Source: Dermacentor variabilis (taxonomy: Eukaryota; Arthropoda; Arachnida; Ixodida; Ixodidae). From it: a stretch of 64,000 nucleotides of DNA. The position numbers were made by a program, and so were the translations under genes. Below, one piece after another: positions 21,423 to 32,539 of this stretch; positions within the stretch are counted from its first letter, which is position 1; each line of letters begins with the position of its first letter. Location: assembly GCF_050947875.1 (NCBI RefSeq), contig NC_134569.1:261403100-261467099 (forward strand), in the 5' to 3' direction. Under the pieces are notes generated by a model that searched no databases, was not told the DNA's origin, and worked only from the letters and a program-made list of their open reading frames with translations.

Positions 21423-21724
21423 AATAAATTGTGGGGTTTTGCGTGCCAAAACCACGATCTGATTATGAGGCACGCCGTATAGGGGACTCCTGAAATTCGG
21501 ACCTCCCGTGGTTCTTCCACGTGAGCCTATAGGTCTAAGTATACGGTTGTTTTCGCATTTCGCCCCCCATTGAAATGAGGCCGCCTTGGCCGGGATTCGA
21601 TCCCGCGACCTCGTCCTCAGTAAAGCCCCTCCATCCACGCGTCAACCTGGTCGGCGAAAACGTGTATGGAGGGGCTTTAGTCCTCAGCAGCCCAACACCA
21701 AAGCCACTATAAGCAACCACCGCG
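21423..21724 (-). mobile_element. tRNA-derived SINE, interrupted by a 59-bp insertion
   Basis: A minus-strand copy of the SINE found at 6795. From the right end it has the head (complement of GCAACCACCGCG), the A-box region, the B-box region (complement of GGGATTCGATCCC near 21593-21605), the body and the end (complement of TTGTGGGGTTTTGCG) near 21428. Between the A- and B-box regions it is split by the short hairpin element at 21621-21679. Confidence 0.88.
21613..21687. mobile_element. 59-bp inverted-repeat insertion with 8-bp target duplication
   Basis: The core, 21621-21679, begins TAAAGCCCCTCCAT and ends with the exact complement ATGGAGGGGCTTTA. The arms extend to about 19 bp with one mismatch. 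On both sides stands the same 8-base word GTCCTCAG (21613-21620 and 21680-21687), and removing the core plus one copy restores the SINE. An 8-bp duplication is typical of hAT-like transposition. The element is too short to code for anything. Confidence 0.75.
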
Positions 21725-21879
21725 TGAGCGCCCGTGAAGGTGTCCACAAAGTTGTTAGAAGTCATCGCTCAGTGCTACCCAGTGTGATGGTGAATCACAA
21801 AGTAAAGGAAAAATAAGGCGTAGTTTGCTGTCTCTTTGCCTGTATGTTTTCTGGCATTCTTGGGTGCTTACATGCACGG

Positions 21880-22125
21880 TAAGGCCACGGCAAAACACTT
21901 CTGCGCTTACCGACGCGCACTTCGTCTTTAATCGCGAGCAGCTAGCGATCCGTTAAAAGCCCAGTGAGAAAAGCAGGCACACACTTATCTGTGCTTAAAG
22001 GGTGCGTGCAAGGCAAAAAGCACGTCTGCGCTAGGCGACGCCTTCTAGCGCGTGCAGCGAGAGACCTGTTGAAAGCCCAGTGCAAAAGACAGGCGCATGC
22101 CGATCTGTGCTCGGAAATGCGAGCG
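21880..22125. repeat. Degenerate tandem duplication, two units of ~116-125 bp
   Basis: Two diverged units share words such as TTAAAAGCCCAGTG/TTGAAAGCCCAGTG (21953 and 22069) and ATCTGTGCT. The spacing varies because of indels. Confidence 0.55.
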
Positions 22126-22212
22126 CAAGCACGTAGCGAGCAGCGCCAATCCACTGCCGAACACAGGAGGAGGGGGAGCGCACATAGAGTTAAGTTAGCG
22201 TTCTTCTAATAA

Positions 22213-22320
22213 TCGTACAAAAATCCCTCACATGACCTGATCCTAGGTGCCTAGAGACAGCATCGTTTAGGCACTTTTGAGAAGGCGCGATGGTTGCACC
22301 AAGTGATGCCGTGGTGCCAT
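22213..22320. repeat. Dispersed repeat, copy 1 (inverted match at 33.5 kb)
   Basis: This stretch matches the complement of 33502-33603 for about 100 bp with many substitutions, including AAAAATCCCT, AGGTGCCTAG and TTTTGAGAAGGC. The match shows an interspersed repeat of unknown type. Confidence 0.6.
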
Positions 22321-22349
22321 CTGGCGCATTGAATCTCCGGCTGGCCCAC

Positions 22350-23072
22350 GCCGACAGCAGGTCGTATGATCCGTATGATTTCTCCACAGTGGGTTCAGTA
22401 TTTGTTGGCGAAAAGTCCTGCAGTAGTAGTGGTGTTACAGGTCGGCTTTTGGTCTCGGTGACCTCTGGTGGTCTGAGACCCGTATTTCTGAAGAATTCAG
22501 TGGGGCTGACAATCGATATACTCAAGTGGCGTAGCGCCTCGGCAATGCAATTGCGAACCGGCGCTGTGCAGCAGCGTCGCCGTGTTTGCCCTTTTCGGCA
22601 GCGTCATCACATCGCACATGCACCATTACTTGACGGGCGTTGAAGGTGGAGGTATGGTACGTGTTCTTGGCTACGACTTACGTAAGTAATATAATGCTTA
22701 AGGTTGTGTTCGCTCACAACTGTTCACACGTCCTTGAAATGGGGCAGCGCATCTTTTCAATCGTGTTCAGCGCTAGTGCGCTATCCGTGACTTCATGTGA
22801 TTTACTTTTATCGTGACCTTTGCGATAATTATCGCGTAGTGCTGTTAACATAACGGAGCACTAGTGACATCACATGGTCTGCCAGAATTCCACGAAGTAA
22901 AATGCAAAATAGATGTTTAATATTATTGGTACTAACAGCGCGACAAACAGAGTGAGGTGGAGCTTAATACTGTGCACTGTGAAGTTCAGCAGCATATCGG
23001 CGCGTTTCTAGCGCTCTTAGAAGTAGCAATGGCACGTAGGGTTCTGTCCAAAGTTGGGACTAATGAATGTGT
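22350..23072. other. Anonymous stretch
   Basis: No gene recognised. The minus-strand frame near 22190-22525 continues the dispersed-repeat region and is probably part of an unidentified mobile element. Confidence 0.4.
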
Positions 23073-23109
23073 ATCATCGTCATCAGCATCATCATCACCA
23101 TCATCATCC

Positions 23110-24835
23110 TGGTTACGCCCACTGCAGGGCAAAGGCCCTTTCCATACTTCTGCAACTACCCCGGTCATGTACTAATTGTGGCCATGTTGTCCCTGCAAAT
23201 TTCTTAATCTCATCCACCCACCTAACTTTCTGCCGCCCTCTGCTACGCTTCCCTTCCCTTGGAACCTCGTCCGTAACCCAAAATGACCATCGGTTATCTT
23301 CCCTCCTGCATGTCCTGCCCAAGCCCCCCCCCCCCCCATTTCTTTTTCTTGATTTCAACTAACATGTCATTAACTCGCGTTTGTTCCCTCACCCAATCTG
23401 CTCTTTTCTTATTCCTTAACCTTACACCCATCATTCTTCTTTCCACAGCTCGTTGCGTCATCCTCAATTTAAGTAGAATCCTTTTTGTAAGCCTCTGGGT
23501 TTCTGCCCCATACGTGAGTATTGGTAAGACACAGCTGTCATAAACTTTTCTCTTGAGGGATAATGGCAGCCTGGTGTTCATGATCTCAGAATGCCTGCCA
23601 AACGCACCCCAGCCCATTCTTATTCTTCCGAATATTACAGTCTCATGATCCGGATACGCGGTCACTACCTGTCCTAAGTAGACGTATTCCCTTACCACTT
23701 CCAGTGTCTCGCTACCTATCGTAAACTCCTTTTCTCTTCAGCGACTGTTAAACATTACTTTAGTTTTCTACAGATTAATTTTTAGACCCACCCTTCTTTG
23801 CCTCTCCAGGTCAGTGAGAATGCATTCCAATTGGTCCACTGAGTTAGAAAGCAAGGCAATATCTTCAGCGAATCGCAAGTTACTAAGGTATTCATTATTA
23901 ACTCTTATCCCCAATTCTTCCCAATCCAGGTCTCTGAATTCCTCCTGTAAACACACTATGAATAGCATTGGAGAGATTGCATCTCCCTGCCTGACGCCTT
24001 TCTTTATTGGGATTTTGTTGCTCTCGTATGGAGGAGTACGGTGGCTGTGGTGCCGCTATAATATGTTTCATTACTTTTACATACGGCTCTTGTACACCCT
24101 GATTCCGTAATGCCTCCATGACTGCTGAGGTTTCGACTGAATCAAATGCTTTCTCGTAATCAGTGCAAGCTATATATATAAGGGTTGGTTATATTTCACA
24201 CATTTCTCTATCACCTGATTGATAGTGTGAATATGGTCTATTGTTGAGTAGCCCTTACGGAATCCTGCCTGGTCCTTTGGTTGATGGAAGTCTAAGGTGT
24301 TCCCGATTCTATTTGCAATTGCCTTAGTAAATACTTTGTAGGCAACGGACAGTAAGCTGATCAGACTATACTTTTTCAAGTCTTTGGCATCCCCTTTCTT
24401 ACGGATTAGGATTATGTTAGCGTTCTTCCAAGATTCCGGTACGCTCGAAGTCATGAGGCATTGCGTATACAGGGTGGCCAGTTTCTCTAGAACAATCTGT
24501 CCACCATCCTTCAACAAATTTGCGGTTACCTGATCCTCCCCAGCTGCCTCCCCCCTTTGCATAGCTCCCAAGGCTTTCTTTACTTGTTCTGGCGTTACTT
24601 GTACGATTTCAAATTCCTCTAGACTATTCTCTCTTCCATTATCGTCGTGGGTGCCACTTGCACTGCATAAATCTCTATAGAACTCCTCAGTCACTTGAAC
24701 TATCTCAACCATATTTGTAATAATATTGCCGGCTTTGTCTCTTAATGCATACATTTGATTCTTGCCTATTTCTAGTTTGTTCTTCACTTCTTTTAGGCTT
24801 CCTCCGTTCCTGAGAGCATGTTCAATTTTATCCAT
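23110..24835 (-). pseudogene. RTE-minus reverse transcriptase and C-terminal region
   Basis: Minus-strand frames give GEAAGEDQVTANLLKDGG, SWKNANIILIRKKGD, DQAGFRKGYSTIDHIHTINQ (near 24250) and AFDSVETSAVMEALRNQG, then FAEDIALLS at about 23850-23876 where the FADD catalytic pair has become FAED. After it come LPLSLKRKVYDSCVLPILTYGAE and the C-terminal VREQTRVNDMLVEI. Frame breaks lie near 24170, 23970-23890, 23770 and 23330 (the C run). With the polymerase Asp replaced, this copy is doubly inactive. Confidence 0.9.
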
Positions 24836-25054
24836 ATTATATTTCCTTATGTCAGCTGTCTAACGCTTGTTGATTAACTTGGGAGGTTTTTCCAGTTCTA
24901 TTCTAGCTGCACGGTTAGAGCGTTCGTACATTGGTGTTTCTTGATCAGATCTTTCGTCTCCTGCGATAGCTTACTGGCATCCAGTCTAACGGAGTTACCA
25001 CCGATTTCTATTGCACACTCCTTAACAATGCCCATAAGATTGTCGTTCATATCT

Positions 25055-25910
25055 TCAACACTTAGGTCCTCTTCCTGTGTTAAAACCGAATACCAGTTCT
25101 TGTAGCTTGATCCGCGATTCCTCTATTTTCTTTCTTACCGCTAACTCATTCATCGGCCTCTTATGTGCCAGTTTCTTCCGTTCCTTCAAGTCCAGGCTTG
25201 TTGGAGTTCTTACCATCTTATGGTCACTGCAATGCACCTTGCAGAACACGTCCACATCTTGTATGATGGCAGGGTTAGCGCCGAGTATAAAATCTATTTC
25301 ATTTCTACTTTCGCCATTCGGGCTCCTCCACGTCCACCTTAGGCTATCCCGCTTGCGGAAGAAGGTAGTCATTGTTCGCATATTATTCATTTCTGCGAAA
25401 TCTACTAAGAACTCTCCCCTGCTATTCCTAGAGCCTATGCCATATAACCCCACTGACTTGTCTGCAGCCTGCTTCTTGCCTACCCGGCCATTGAAGTCGC
25501 CCATCAGTATAGTGTATTTTGTTTTAACATTACCCATCGCCGATTCCACGTCTTCATAGAAGCTTTCGATTTCCTGGTCATCATGACTGGATGTAGGGGC
25601 GTAGACCTGTACGACCTTCAATTTGTACCTCTTATTAAGTTTCACAACAAGATCTGCCACCCTCTCGTTAGTGCTATAAAATTCCTCTGCGTTACCAGCT
25701 ATATCCTTATTCATCAGGAATCCGACTCCTAGTTCTCGTCTCTCGGCTAAGCCCCGGTAGCAGAGGACGTGCCCACTTTTTAGCACTGTATATGCTTCTT
25801 TTGTCGTCCTAGCTTCACTGATCCCTATTATATTCCATTTACTGCCCTCTAATTCCGCCAATAGCACTGCTAGCTCTCCTCACTAGATAACGTTCTAGCG
25901 TTAAACGCTG
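25055..25910 (-). pseudogene. RTE-minus endonuclease
   Basis: A long open frame of 270 codons covers nearly the whole APE-type endonuclease: WNIIGISEAR (Glu), YAPTSSHDDQE, MGDFNGRVGKK (the D-x-N block, near 25500), WTWRSPNGESRNEIDFIL near 25330, and CSDHKMVR near 25220 with the catalytic His. All expected active-site residues seem present. The frame ends at 25055 before the RT, where LINE proteins would normally continue, so a stop or frameshift separates the two domains. Confidence 0.9.
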
Positions 25911-26204
25911 CCAGGTTCAGATTACAATGGCGGTCTGTCCGGGACCAGGGATTCTTAGCACCCTCTCCTGCGTCGCAAGTCTGACCACCGCCGTGGTCAG
26001 TTGCTTCGCAGCTGCTGGGGACTGAGGGCCGGGGTTTAATTGTGTTATTCATATGGGATGTTGTGGCCAAGTACTGCACCAGGGTGGCCAATGCTGCTCT
26101 GGTGAGGGAGTGCGTTACCGGTTCTGGTCACCGTGATCAGGCCACACTCCAGGCTTTTTTATGTAATTTTATCAACACGCGCATTTTTTATTTTTTTTAA
26201 TCCG

Positions 26205-26288
26205 GTGGAAAATTGCCCATCACCGGGTTTCGAACCACGATCCCCTTGCATGCGAGGCGGATGCTCTACGTCTACGCCACCGCTGCAC
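26205..26288 (-). promoter_or_regulatory. tRNA-like 5' end of RTE-minus with A and B boxes
   Basis: On the minus strand an A-box-like TGGCGTAGACG (complement 26269-26279) is followed by a B-box-like GGTTCGAAACC (complement 26226-26236). The sequence between them resembles a tRNA-Ala-type anticodon arm. RTE-plus has the same structure at 54178-54250. These are the elements of a type 2 RNA polymerase III promoter; that it drives this LINE is inference. Confidence 0.7.
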
Positions 26289-29200
26289 CGACGGGATATA
26301 AGGCAGCCGTAGTTCCAGCTTTGATGTCTCCGTTACCCTGAAGATACTGCTCGGCCCGCTTTTCTTTAATCTCAGGTGCTCTCAAACTCTCTATTTGCCG
26401 GTATTCTGATTTTTGCATGCTGAATGGTTCCACCGCAATAAATATGTGTAGTGAGGTGAAGCTCAAATAAAATTGCCAAATGCTTTAAGAGTGTCAGACC
26501 AACAGTTTTAGATTGACATGGCCAATACAACCGCCAGGACTTTCACTTTAACAAATTTATTAGGACTGCAAAACTAATCTTACAGCACAGAAAAACAATG
26601 TAAACACGTCAAGAGTTGACTAGCAAGTAATAATGGAAAATACAAGTCTAGTGGCCATGGGGAGTGGTGAAGTGCTTTAAACACTAAACTGACACGCCTT
26701 AAGTGCTTAAAAATTTTTAGCATATAGATGCAGATTGATCAGACTTACTGCAATATTGGTTACTTTACAATGAAAATAATAGTATTGGATAAGAGGATGC
26801 AAGCGACTCGTGTGTTGCTTGGTTATTAAACCACGTGGGTCCCAGAAATAGCCAAACAGGGTTCTTGTTTACGCATGCTGCTTGCGTCCACTAATATAAA
26901 TCTCTCTGTCAGCAGTATAAAAAGAGGCTGTAAAATATGGCTTTGGACTTCACAACTCCAATTTTGTTTCTTCTATACTCATACAACCCAAACACTACGC
27001 TGTCGTGACAGCATCTGCCTAGCTCATTGCCAGATTTTGCGACAAAAGCAGTGATCACTTGATCACAGCACTGATCAAAGCAGTTAGAGTTTCCTGCCCT
27101 AATATTACTCCACGAATTCTTTAAACATTTCATTTTTAAGCACTACGCATGTCATGCCCAACAAAACAATTGGCAGTGTTCTGAAGTCAACATGATTGGC
27201 AGCTCCTAAAATTGGCAATTTTCAAATGAGGGCAGCGAATGAACAGCATGAATAAACATATGTCTGATCAGAATGTTGTGGTGGTGTGCTGAAGGCTAAG
27301 GCCGGGAAAGCAAGCCGTTTTGGCATTGGTCTACCTCTTTCCTAAAATCAGACACGGCAGCCGAGGAGACTTCACTTGGCTTTGACGTCTTGTAATTCGC
27401 TTACTCAGTCGAGGTGAGCTGAATGCACATCACGCACATCGGGGATGCAAAGACGTACGGCCAAGAGGATGCCACTTTCACGAACCAGACACCACAGACC
27501 TCAAATGAACAAATGACACCACCTGTCCCAACTGCCCCACCTTCCATTAAAACCAGAAGGGCAGTACACTTACCAAGCATGGGCAACTGGGGGCTTCATC
27601 CAGAGTGTCAGTGTGACTCTGCCTCAAGTGACAGCGACGATTATCCGATATAACACTTGGTGTAGGCATGAAAATGTGTCACATTAAAAAAATCAGAGTT
27701 TCAGGCTGGGACCATTTCCATGATGCACTTGAGTCTGCAGAATGTGAAGGTGTTGAAAAATCGCCCGCAACACGGATTCTTTGCACTCTGCAAAAAGCGA
27801 CATGTGAACTAGAGCTTACTGTAGCAACATGCAGTCCTGACAAGCACCTGCTGCTACTTTGGGGTGAGCAAGCGAAGCTGCATACTGCATACTTATATTC
27901 TGGTTGCACGCAACAAACCCTGATCAATGTTCTGCACAAGACTGAGTAGGCAAGATGTCATGCTAAGAAACTTGCCAGAGACTAGTGGATGGACTACTGC
28001 GCGCCATTTGAACGTGTAGGTCTCAGTAAGCTGTGACACATTCTCGGCTATAAGAGGATGAATTAAGTACTGTAATACTATTGAAAACATGCTGCTCGAT
28101 CTACAGTACGCATCTGAGAAATTCGAAGAACAAGTTGCAGATGCTTTCCGCGACCATCTCACAGTGACTGACCGTCACCAGAGTAGTACGCACCTTCATG
28201 AGCACTTGCCAAAGAATGAATAAAAAGGCTCTTTATGATGGCAGAACCTGTTGTTGCTCTCGAGCATGTCAACACTTAAAGCGCACGTAGCAAAGATGGG
28301 AGTCATTTTGCAGATGTTGAGGAATCTCGCCGAAACGAGGAAGCAAGCAATATTGCTTGTAATCAATGAAATCTGGAATATTGGAATTCGCCACAGAGTG
28401 GAAACACTTGGTCATGATGCCACTACCGAAACCAGGCAAGAAACCCGACACCATACCCAACCTTTGATCAGTCTCACTCACATTGACAGTGTGTAAATTG
28501 ACTGAAGGAACATGCCTCGCGAGGCTGAACCAGCATCTCGGAAAGGCAAGACTATTTTCACCTGTGTCAGATTAGTTTCTGGCCTAAGGTGGACATGTGC
28601 GACAATAGCTTTTTGCTGCATCAAAGCATCGCCAATACCAGCCGCTTCGGAGTGAAGCTATATGGGTTCTTATTCACAGTCGAACCAAGAAGGATGTTGA
28701 GCACAGTCTGTAACGAGGAGGTACTGGTGGCCTTTCGTGAAGCCTGCCCAGGCATTAGAGTTGCCAGTGTTAGCAATGCTTCTTATGTAACCAAATGTTT
28801 GAAATAGAGAGTTACAGTAAACAGCCAAAGACTTTTACCAGCTGCACAGGTAGAAATGCAGGTAAAACCCGGACCAGCACACTTGGTTGCAGGAGTGATT
28901 CGCTGATGAGGTAAGAAGGTGACTTACAATTGGCGATAGGGTATACCGAATGCAGGTATGTGCAGTATCTATATAGGCCGACGGCCGAAAGGCCTTCGGC
29001 CTATATAGCAGTTAGGCCGAAAGAGGTGAATTTTCTTCAAAGCGATATCAAAAGCTCTTTTTTTTCAGGATGTCATTCATGTGTTTTAGGTAAGTGTCGA
29101 CACGGTTATATAAGGCTGCATAGCAAAATGATACAACTTGACGCAGCTGTTAAGCATAATATCATTTCTGGGCTAAGTTCTTGCTCCTTCAAATCATTCT

Positions 29201-30672
29201 AGATCATTAACTGTAGCACCAAAATAGTGGACCACTACCAGAACAAAGGCATGTAGTGCGCCCACCTGAATTCTTGTGCTTATGCTAGTCTTTTTTACAG
29301 CAATAGCTGCTATGGGCTAACTCCCCTAGTTGTTCTGATGTCTAATGGTGTTGTCACTGGAATTCCCAAATTTCTTGCTAGAATATTGCACATAAAGTTC
29401 TCATTGTGCTGCGAGTATTCAAACATACAATCAAAAGATTGGCAGTCCACAATTCTACATTTCAGCCACTCTGCTGAATGTACAATCGTGATGAATACTG
29501 ATCCTGGAGAGCGCGATCTAGCCAACAGGTGCCATAATTAGCTAACACCTGCTCAATGTCTGCGCACTGTATATAGAGCAGGCGTCCCTGCCTTGAAGTT
29601 CACCTTCCCACTTGTGAAGGCAGCCCTATGTTAAATTTTCTTACATGTATTGACAGTGATTGGGTGCATCTGCTTCATTAATCTTCTTCTAGTGCTTGGC
29701 TTCTCAGATTTACTGAGAAGCCAGTATTTAGCCAATAATATTGAAATATTTAGCACTGCTTGTGCAGAATATACTTGGACTCTTCCACTGGTAAACATTG
29801 TTGTTTTTATCTGCATTTGTATAGCCTCAGTCCCTGTGAACAACACACATCTGGTGGAAGAGTGGCTTGCATCTGCAGTTGGGCCCGATGAATAGCGAAA
29901 TTTCTACCCGTTTTCATGTTATTAGCACATTAGGAAAGGAAGTCATTTCTATAGTAGCCTATTTTCCCAGTGCAGAAGCCGCTGCGGGGTGTCAGAATCT
30001 CGTAGACATCCAGCTTTGCAGGGGACACAGCGTCTGGCACATAGTTTGTCACAGGACATGTCTCCGGGGCAAGTTCAGTTTACTCACTTGCAAAGGGAGA
30101 ACCAAGCTTGTTGGATTTGATGTAAACCGCCTGTACACTCAGTGACCTTCATTGTGTGTGACATATGTGGTTATAGCGACCCTTGCTTTATGCGCTTCTT
30201 GTCCGGCAGCAGTCCTTTCCTTTTGAAACAGTCAGGATAGTTTTCAGGAAGCTGGAGAGGAATAACACTGAAAAACCAGCAGATGTTGATTTTCGCATTT
30301 ATCATGCGAAACTTCATGCAGTATGATGAGGGCGTGAATAAATGAGGGTGTTCTTCAAGACCTTGGGGTACATGTCATGAGTTTGGCGCAAGATTTTGTA
30401 TAGCACATTTTTGATCGCGTGGTATAGGTTCAGCAGGTATGGCCATGGTTGAAGTACAGTGAAAGCTCAAGAAAACATATATTTATGAGCAGCACCCTGG
30501 CAAAGGAGACGCTGGGAAAACTAGTGGGAAGCCTGTTGAACATCTGAATGACCCAGTTGCTGGCTTCACCAGGCAGAGTGTGATAAAGAGAAGGAAGTCA
30601 TAAATACAGCAGAAGGTTTTTTACATCTAGACATTGTGCTAAGGTTCTCAGGCAGGTCTCTGGCATACTTCA
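26289..30672. other. Long anonymous stretch
   Basis: About 4.4 kb without a recognisable gene or repeat family. Frames of 60-93 codons on both strands (for example 27668-27949 and 28589-28807) have no domain I can name. Base composition is AT-richer than the mobile-element blocks. It may contain decayed elements or non-coding transcripts. Confidence 0.45.
28969..29008. repeat. Perfect 13-bp inverted repeat hairpin
   Basis: CTATATAGGCCGA (28969-28981) and its complement TCGGCCTATATAG (28996-29008) flank a 14-base loop that is itself GGCC-rich. No element could be defined around it. Confidence 0.8.
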
Positions 30673-30804
30673 ATTAGTAAAGGCAAGGCGCAGAAGACCA
30701 GGACTCAAGAAGAACACAAACGACAGGACTGGCGCCACTCACAACTAGCTTAGTCGTTTGTGTTCTTCTTGAGTCCTCGTCTTCTGCGCCTTGTCTTTAC
30801 TAAT
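30673..30804. mobile_element. 132-bp near-perfect hairpin, candidate MITE
   Basis: Arms of 52 bp (30673-30724 and 30753-30804) are complementary at about 50 positions and enclose a 28-base centre. The outer ends read ATTAGTAAAG...CTTTACTAAT. The bases TCA occur directly on both sides (30670-30672 and 30805-30807), a possible 3-bp target duplication. There is no coding capacity. The near identity of the arms argues for recent origin. Confidence 0.65.
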
Positions 30805-30807
30805 TCA

Positions 30808-32223
30808 AGCAAGTGCCAACTAGCCCATGCAAGAGTTTTACTCTCTGTCATAACACTCGAACAAGTCTTAGTGCGCAGGCTATGCACGGCCAACTACATA
30901 TGCCTTCTGTTCGGACAAAGAACTGCTCATTGTGACTAACAAGAATGGAGTGGACAAAAAGAAACAGCAGCTCTATTAATCTTGTTCCACTGGTATCAGC
31001 AGTGTTTTGTAAGTGTCAATCGACATACTCCCCAATGCCTTCTTGGGTGACACCAGCAAGGACCAGCTTGAGGCAAAGGGTAATAGACGTCCTTACAAGC
31101 TAAAAATGGGTACATGCGCGGAGAGCACATTGCATCCAAAAAGTAGGCACTTCACAGTGGCGACAGTGGGCAAAGACAAGCTTCTTTGCTACTTAGCAAT
31201 CCGCACTGGTGCCGTGTAACGACCTCTGAAACAATCCATCTAAAAAGGAAATTATCTTCACGTAACAATAAAGAGGAAAGACAGGCAAAGCCGCTTCAGC
31301 GATGCTGCGAGCTTCAAAAGGCCCACTTTGCACATCCTGAATACTTCCTTTTTAGATTAGTAGGGTGCAAGCATTCTACTGTCCAAAAGCTGTCATTGAG
31401 AGCACTGATGGTTGGGTGTCAATATAGTTCAGAAGCGATTGCAACAAACCTTCCTTCCTCATTAGTCTGGAGGCTCACTGTGCTCATGAAGCGACTCCAT
31501 GAGACAAGCAAGGTGACTGGATGCCTCCAAACCCTTGTTCTTTTATTACCCGGTTCTGTTGGCAACAACCATGAGACCTAAAATCAACAAGCTCAAGTTC
31601 GGCACTCGCGTGGTTTCTGTGCAGGATCCATAATAAAAACACAAAACCAGAAACTCAAGGGAAAGGATAAAGCACCATTTAATACTTATTATTGCTGCAG
31701 CCCACCCCCTTCTTTTATTTTGTCTGGTGGTGCTACATTTTTTTACTATAGAGAGGCATGAACTTCTGCTGTGCACAGCTTACTGCAGAGAGCATTAGGT
31801 GATGCTCCCGATCAATGTCCAATTTTTTTAGACACTATGTGCTGGCTCAAAGAGTCCCGAAACACTGCAATGGAAGCTTCTGGAAGAAAGAAAAAAAGAT
31901 GCTGTGCTGCAACCATCTTGGCAACATCTTGTCCCCTTAATAAAAATTGTGCTTCCATATGAACCTCACCCCTCCAGTTTAGAGTAAAGTACCAGTGCAT
32001 TTATGAACAACGAATCAATTCTCAAAGAGCATGTGCAGTGCATTGTGCTCTTGCATTGAAGGTGAATAACGCGTTCCATAATGGCAAATGTGCTTTACTA
32101 AGCTTGCCTGCAATATGAATTTGTAATGTACAACGAATTGTCAATGAAGCTTACCACGAGCAGATGCTCTTGCAAATTATATCACAATTGGAATTAATGA
32201 GCACAGTGCAAATATATATGCCC
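30808..32223. other. Anonymous stretch
   Basis: No gene or known repeat recognised. The 131-codon plus-strand frame at 31186-31581 has no domain signature and I do not call it a gene. Confidence 0.45.
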
Positions 32224-32250
32224 CTCCCACTCTTAATGTGCTTCACTGTA
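32224..32250 (-). repeat. Dispersed ~65-bp repeat, partial copy
   Basis: CTCCCACTCTTAATGTGCTT followed by CACTG matches the start of the repeat family described at 32381, on the minus strand and truncated. Confidence 0.5.
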
Positions 32251-32380
32251 TGATGCTTATTTCACCCCCTGTATTGCAGTGTAGCAACCTACAAAAGAAA
32301 CGTTGCATAACTGGGCTTTTGAAGATTACTTTTCTCGAAATACACCAATGTTTGGCGGTGAAGCCTAAACAATGTACTGC

Positions 32381-32453
32381 GGTGAAGCATACTAGAAGTG
32401 GAAAGGGGCCACTGTCACTGGACATAAGTGTTCTTTAATTATACACTCGCGCA
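32381..32453 (+). repeat. Dispersed ~65-bp repeat, copy in + orientation
   Basis: Begins GGTGAAGCATACTAGAAGTG, continues AAAGGGGCCACTGTCAC and ends with a GGACATA...TTCTTTAATT segment. Related copies are at 32224, 32474, 34561, 49861 and 50331. Confidence 0.7.
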
Positions 32454-32473
32454 CCCGCCGCCTCTCAGTTCGC

Positions 32474-32536
32474 CTAAGGGGACATACTGTGCTGGGTGAT
32501 AGCGGCCCCCTCCCACTTTTAGTATGCTTCACCGCG
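32474..32536 (-). repeat. Dispersed ~65-bp repeat, inverted partner
   Basis: The complement of this stretch reads GCGGTGAAGCATACTAAAAG, then GTGGGAGGGGGCC and a GTATGTCCCCTTA end. With the copy at 32381-32453 it makes an imperfect palindrome of about 157 bp. Confidence 0.7.
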
Positions 32537-32539
32537 TAA

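Larger units (their letters stand above)
23073..26288 (-). mobile_element. RTE-minus, RTE-clade LINE with tRNA-like 5' end
   Basis: A near full-length RTE-type LINE read right to left. It has a tRNA-like 5' end at the right (about 26205-26288), a 5' leader, an endonuclease, a reverse transcriptase, a C-terminal region, and a CAT/GAT trinucleotide tail at 23073-23108. The protein motifs and the trinucleotide tail are characteristic of RTE. A 14-base C run at 23324-23337 causes one of the frameshifts. I could not find a convincing target duplication. The second copy, RTE-plus, is at 54174-57373. Confidence 0.92.

Noticed and set aside
23073..23108. CAT-rich tract resembling a CRISPR-like repeat array
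   Set aside because: It is the trinucleotide tail of the RTE element; there are no spacers of regular length.
28969..29008. GGCC-rich hairpin as a transcription terminator or mobile unit
   Set aside because: No adjacent gene, no target duplication and no second copy seen; recorded only as a hairpin.
31186..31581. 131-codon plus-strand frame
   Set aside because: No domain, no homologous copy in the window and no regulatory context.
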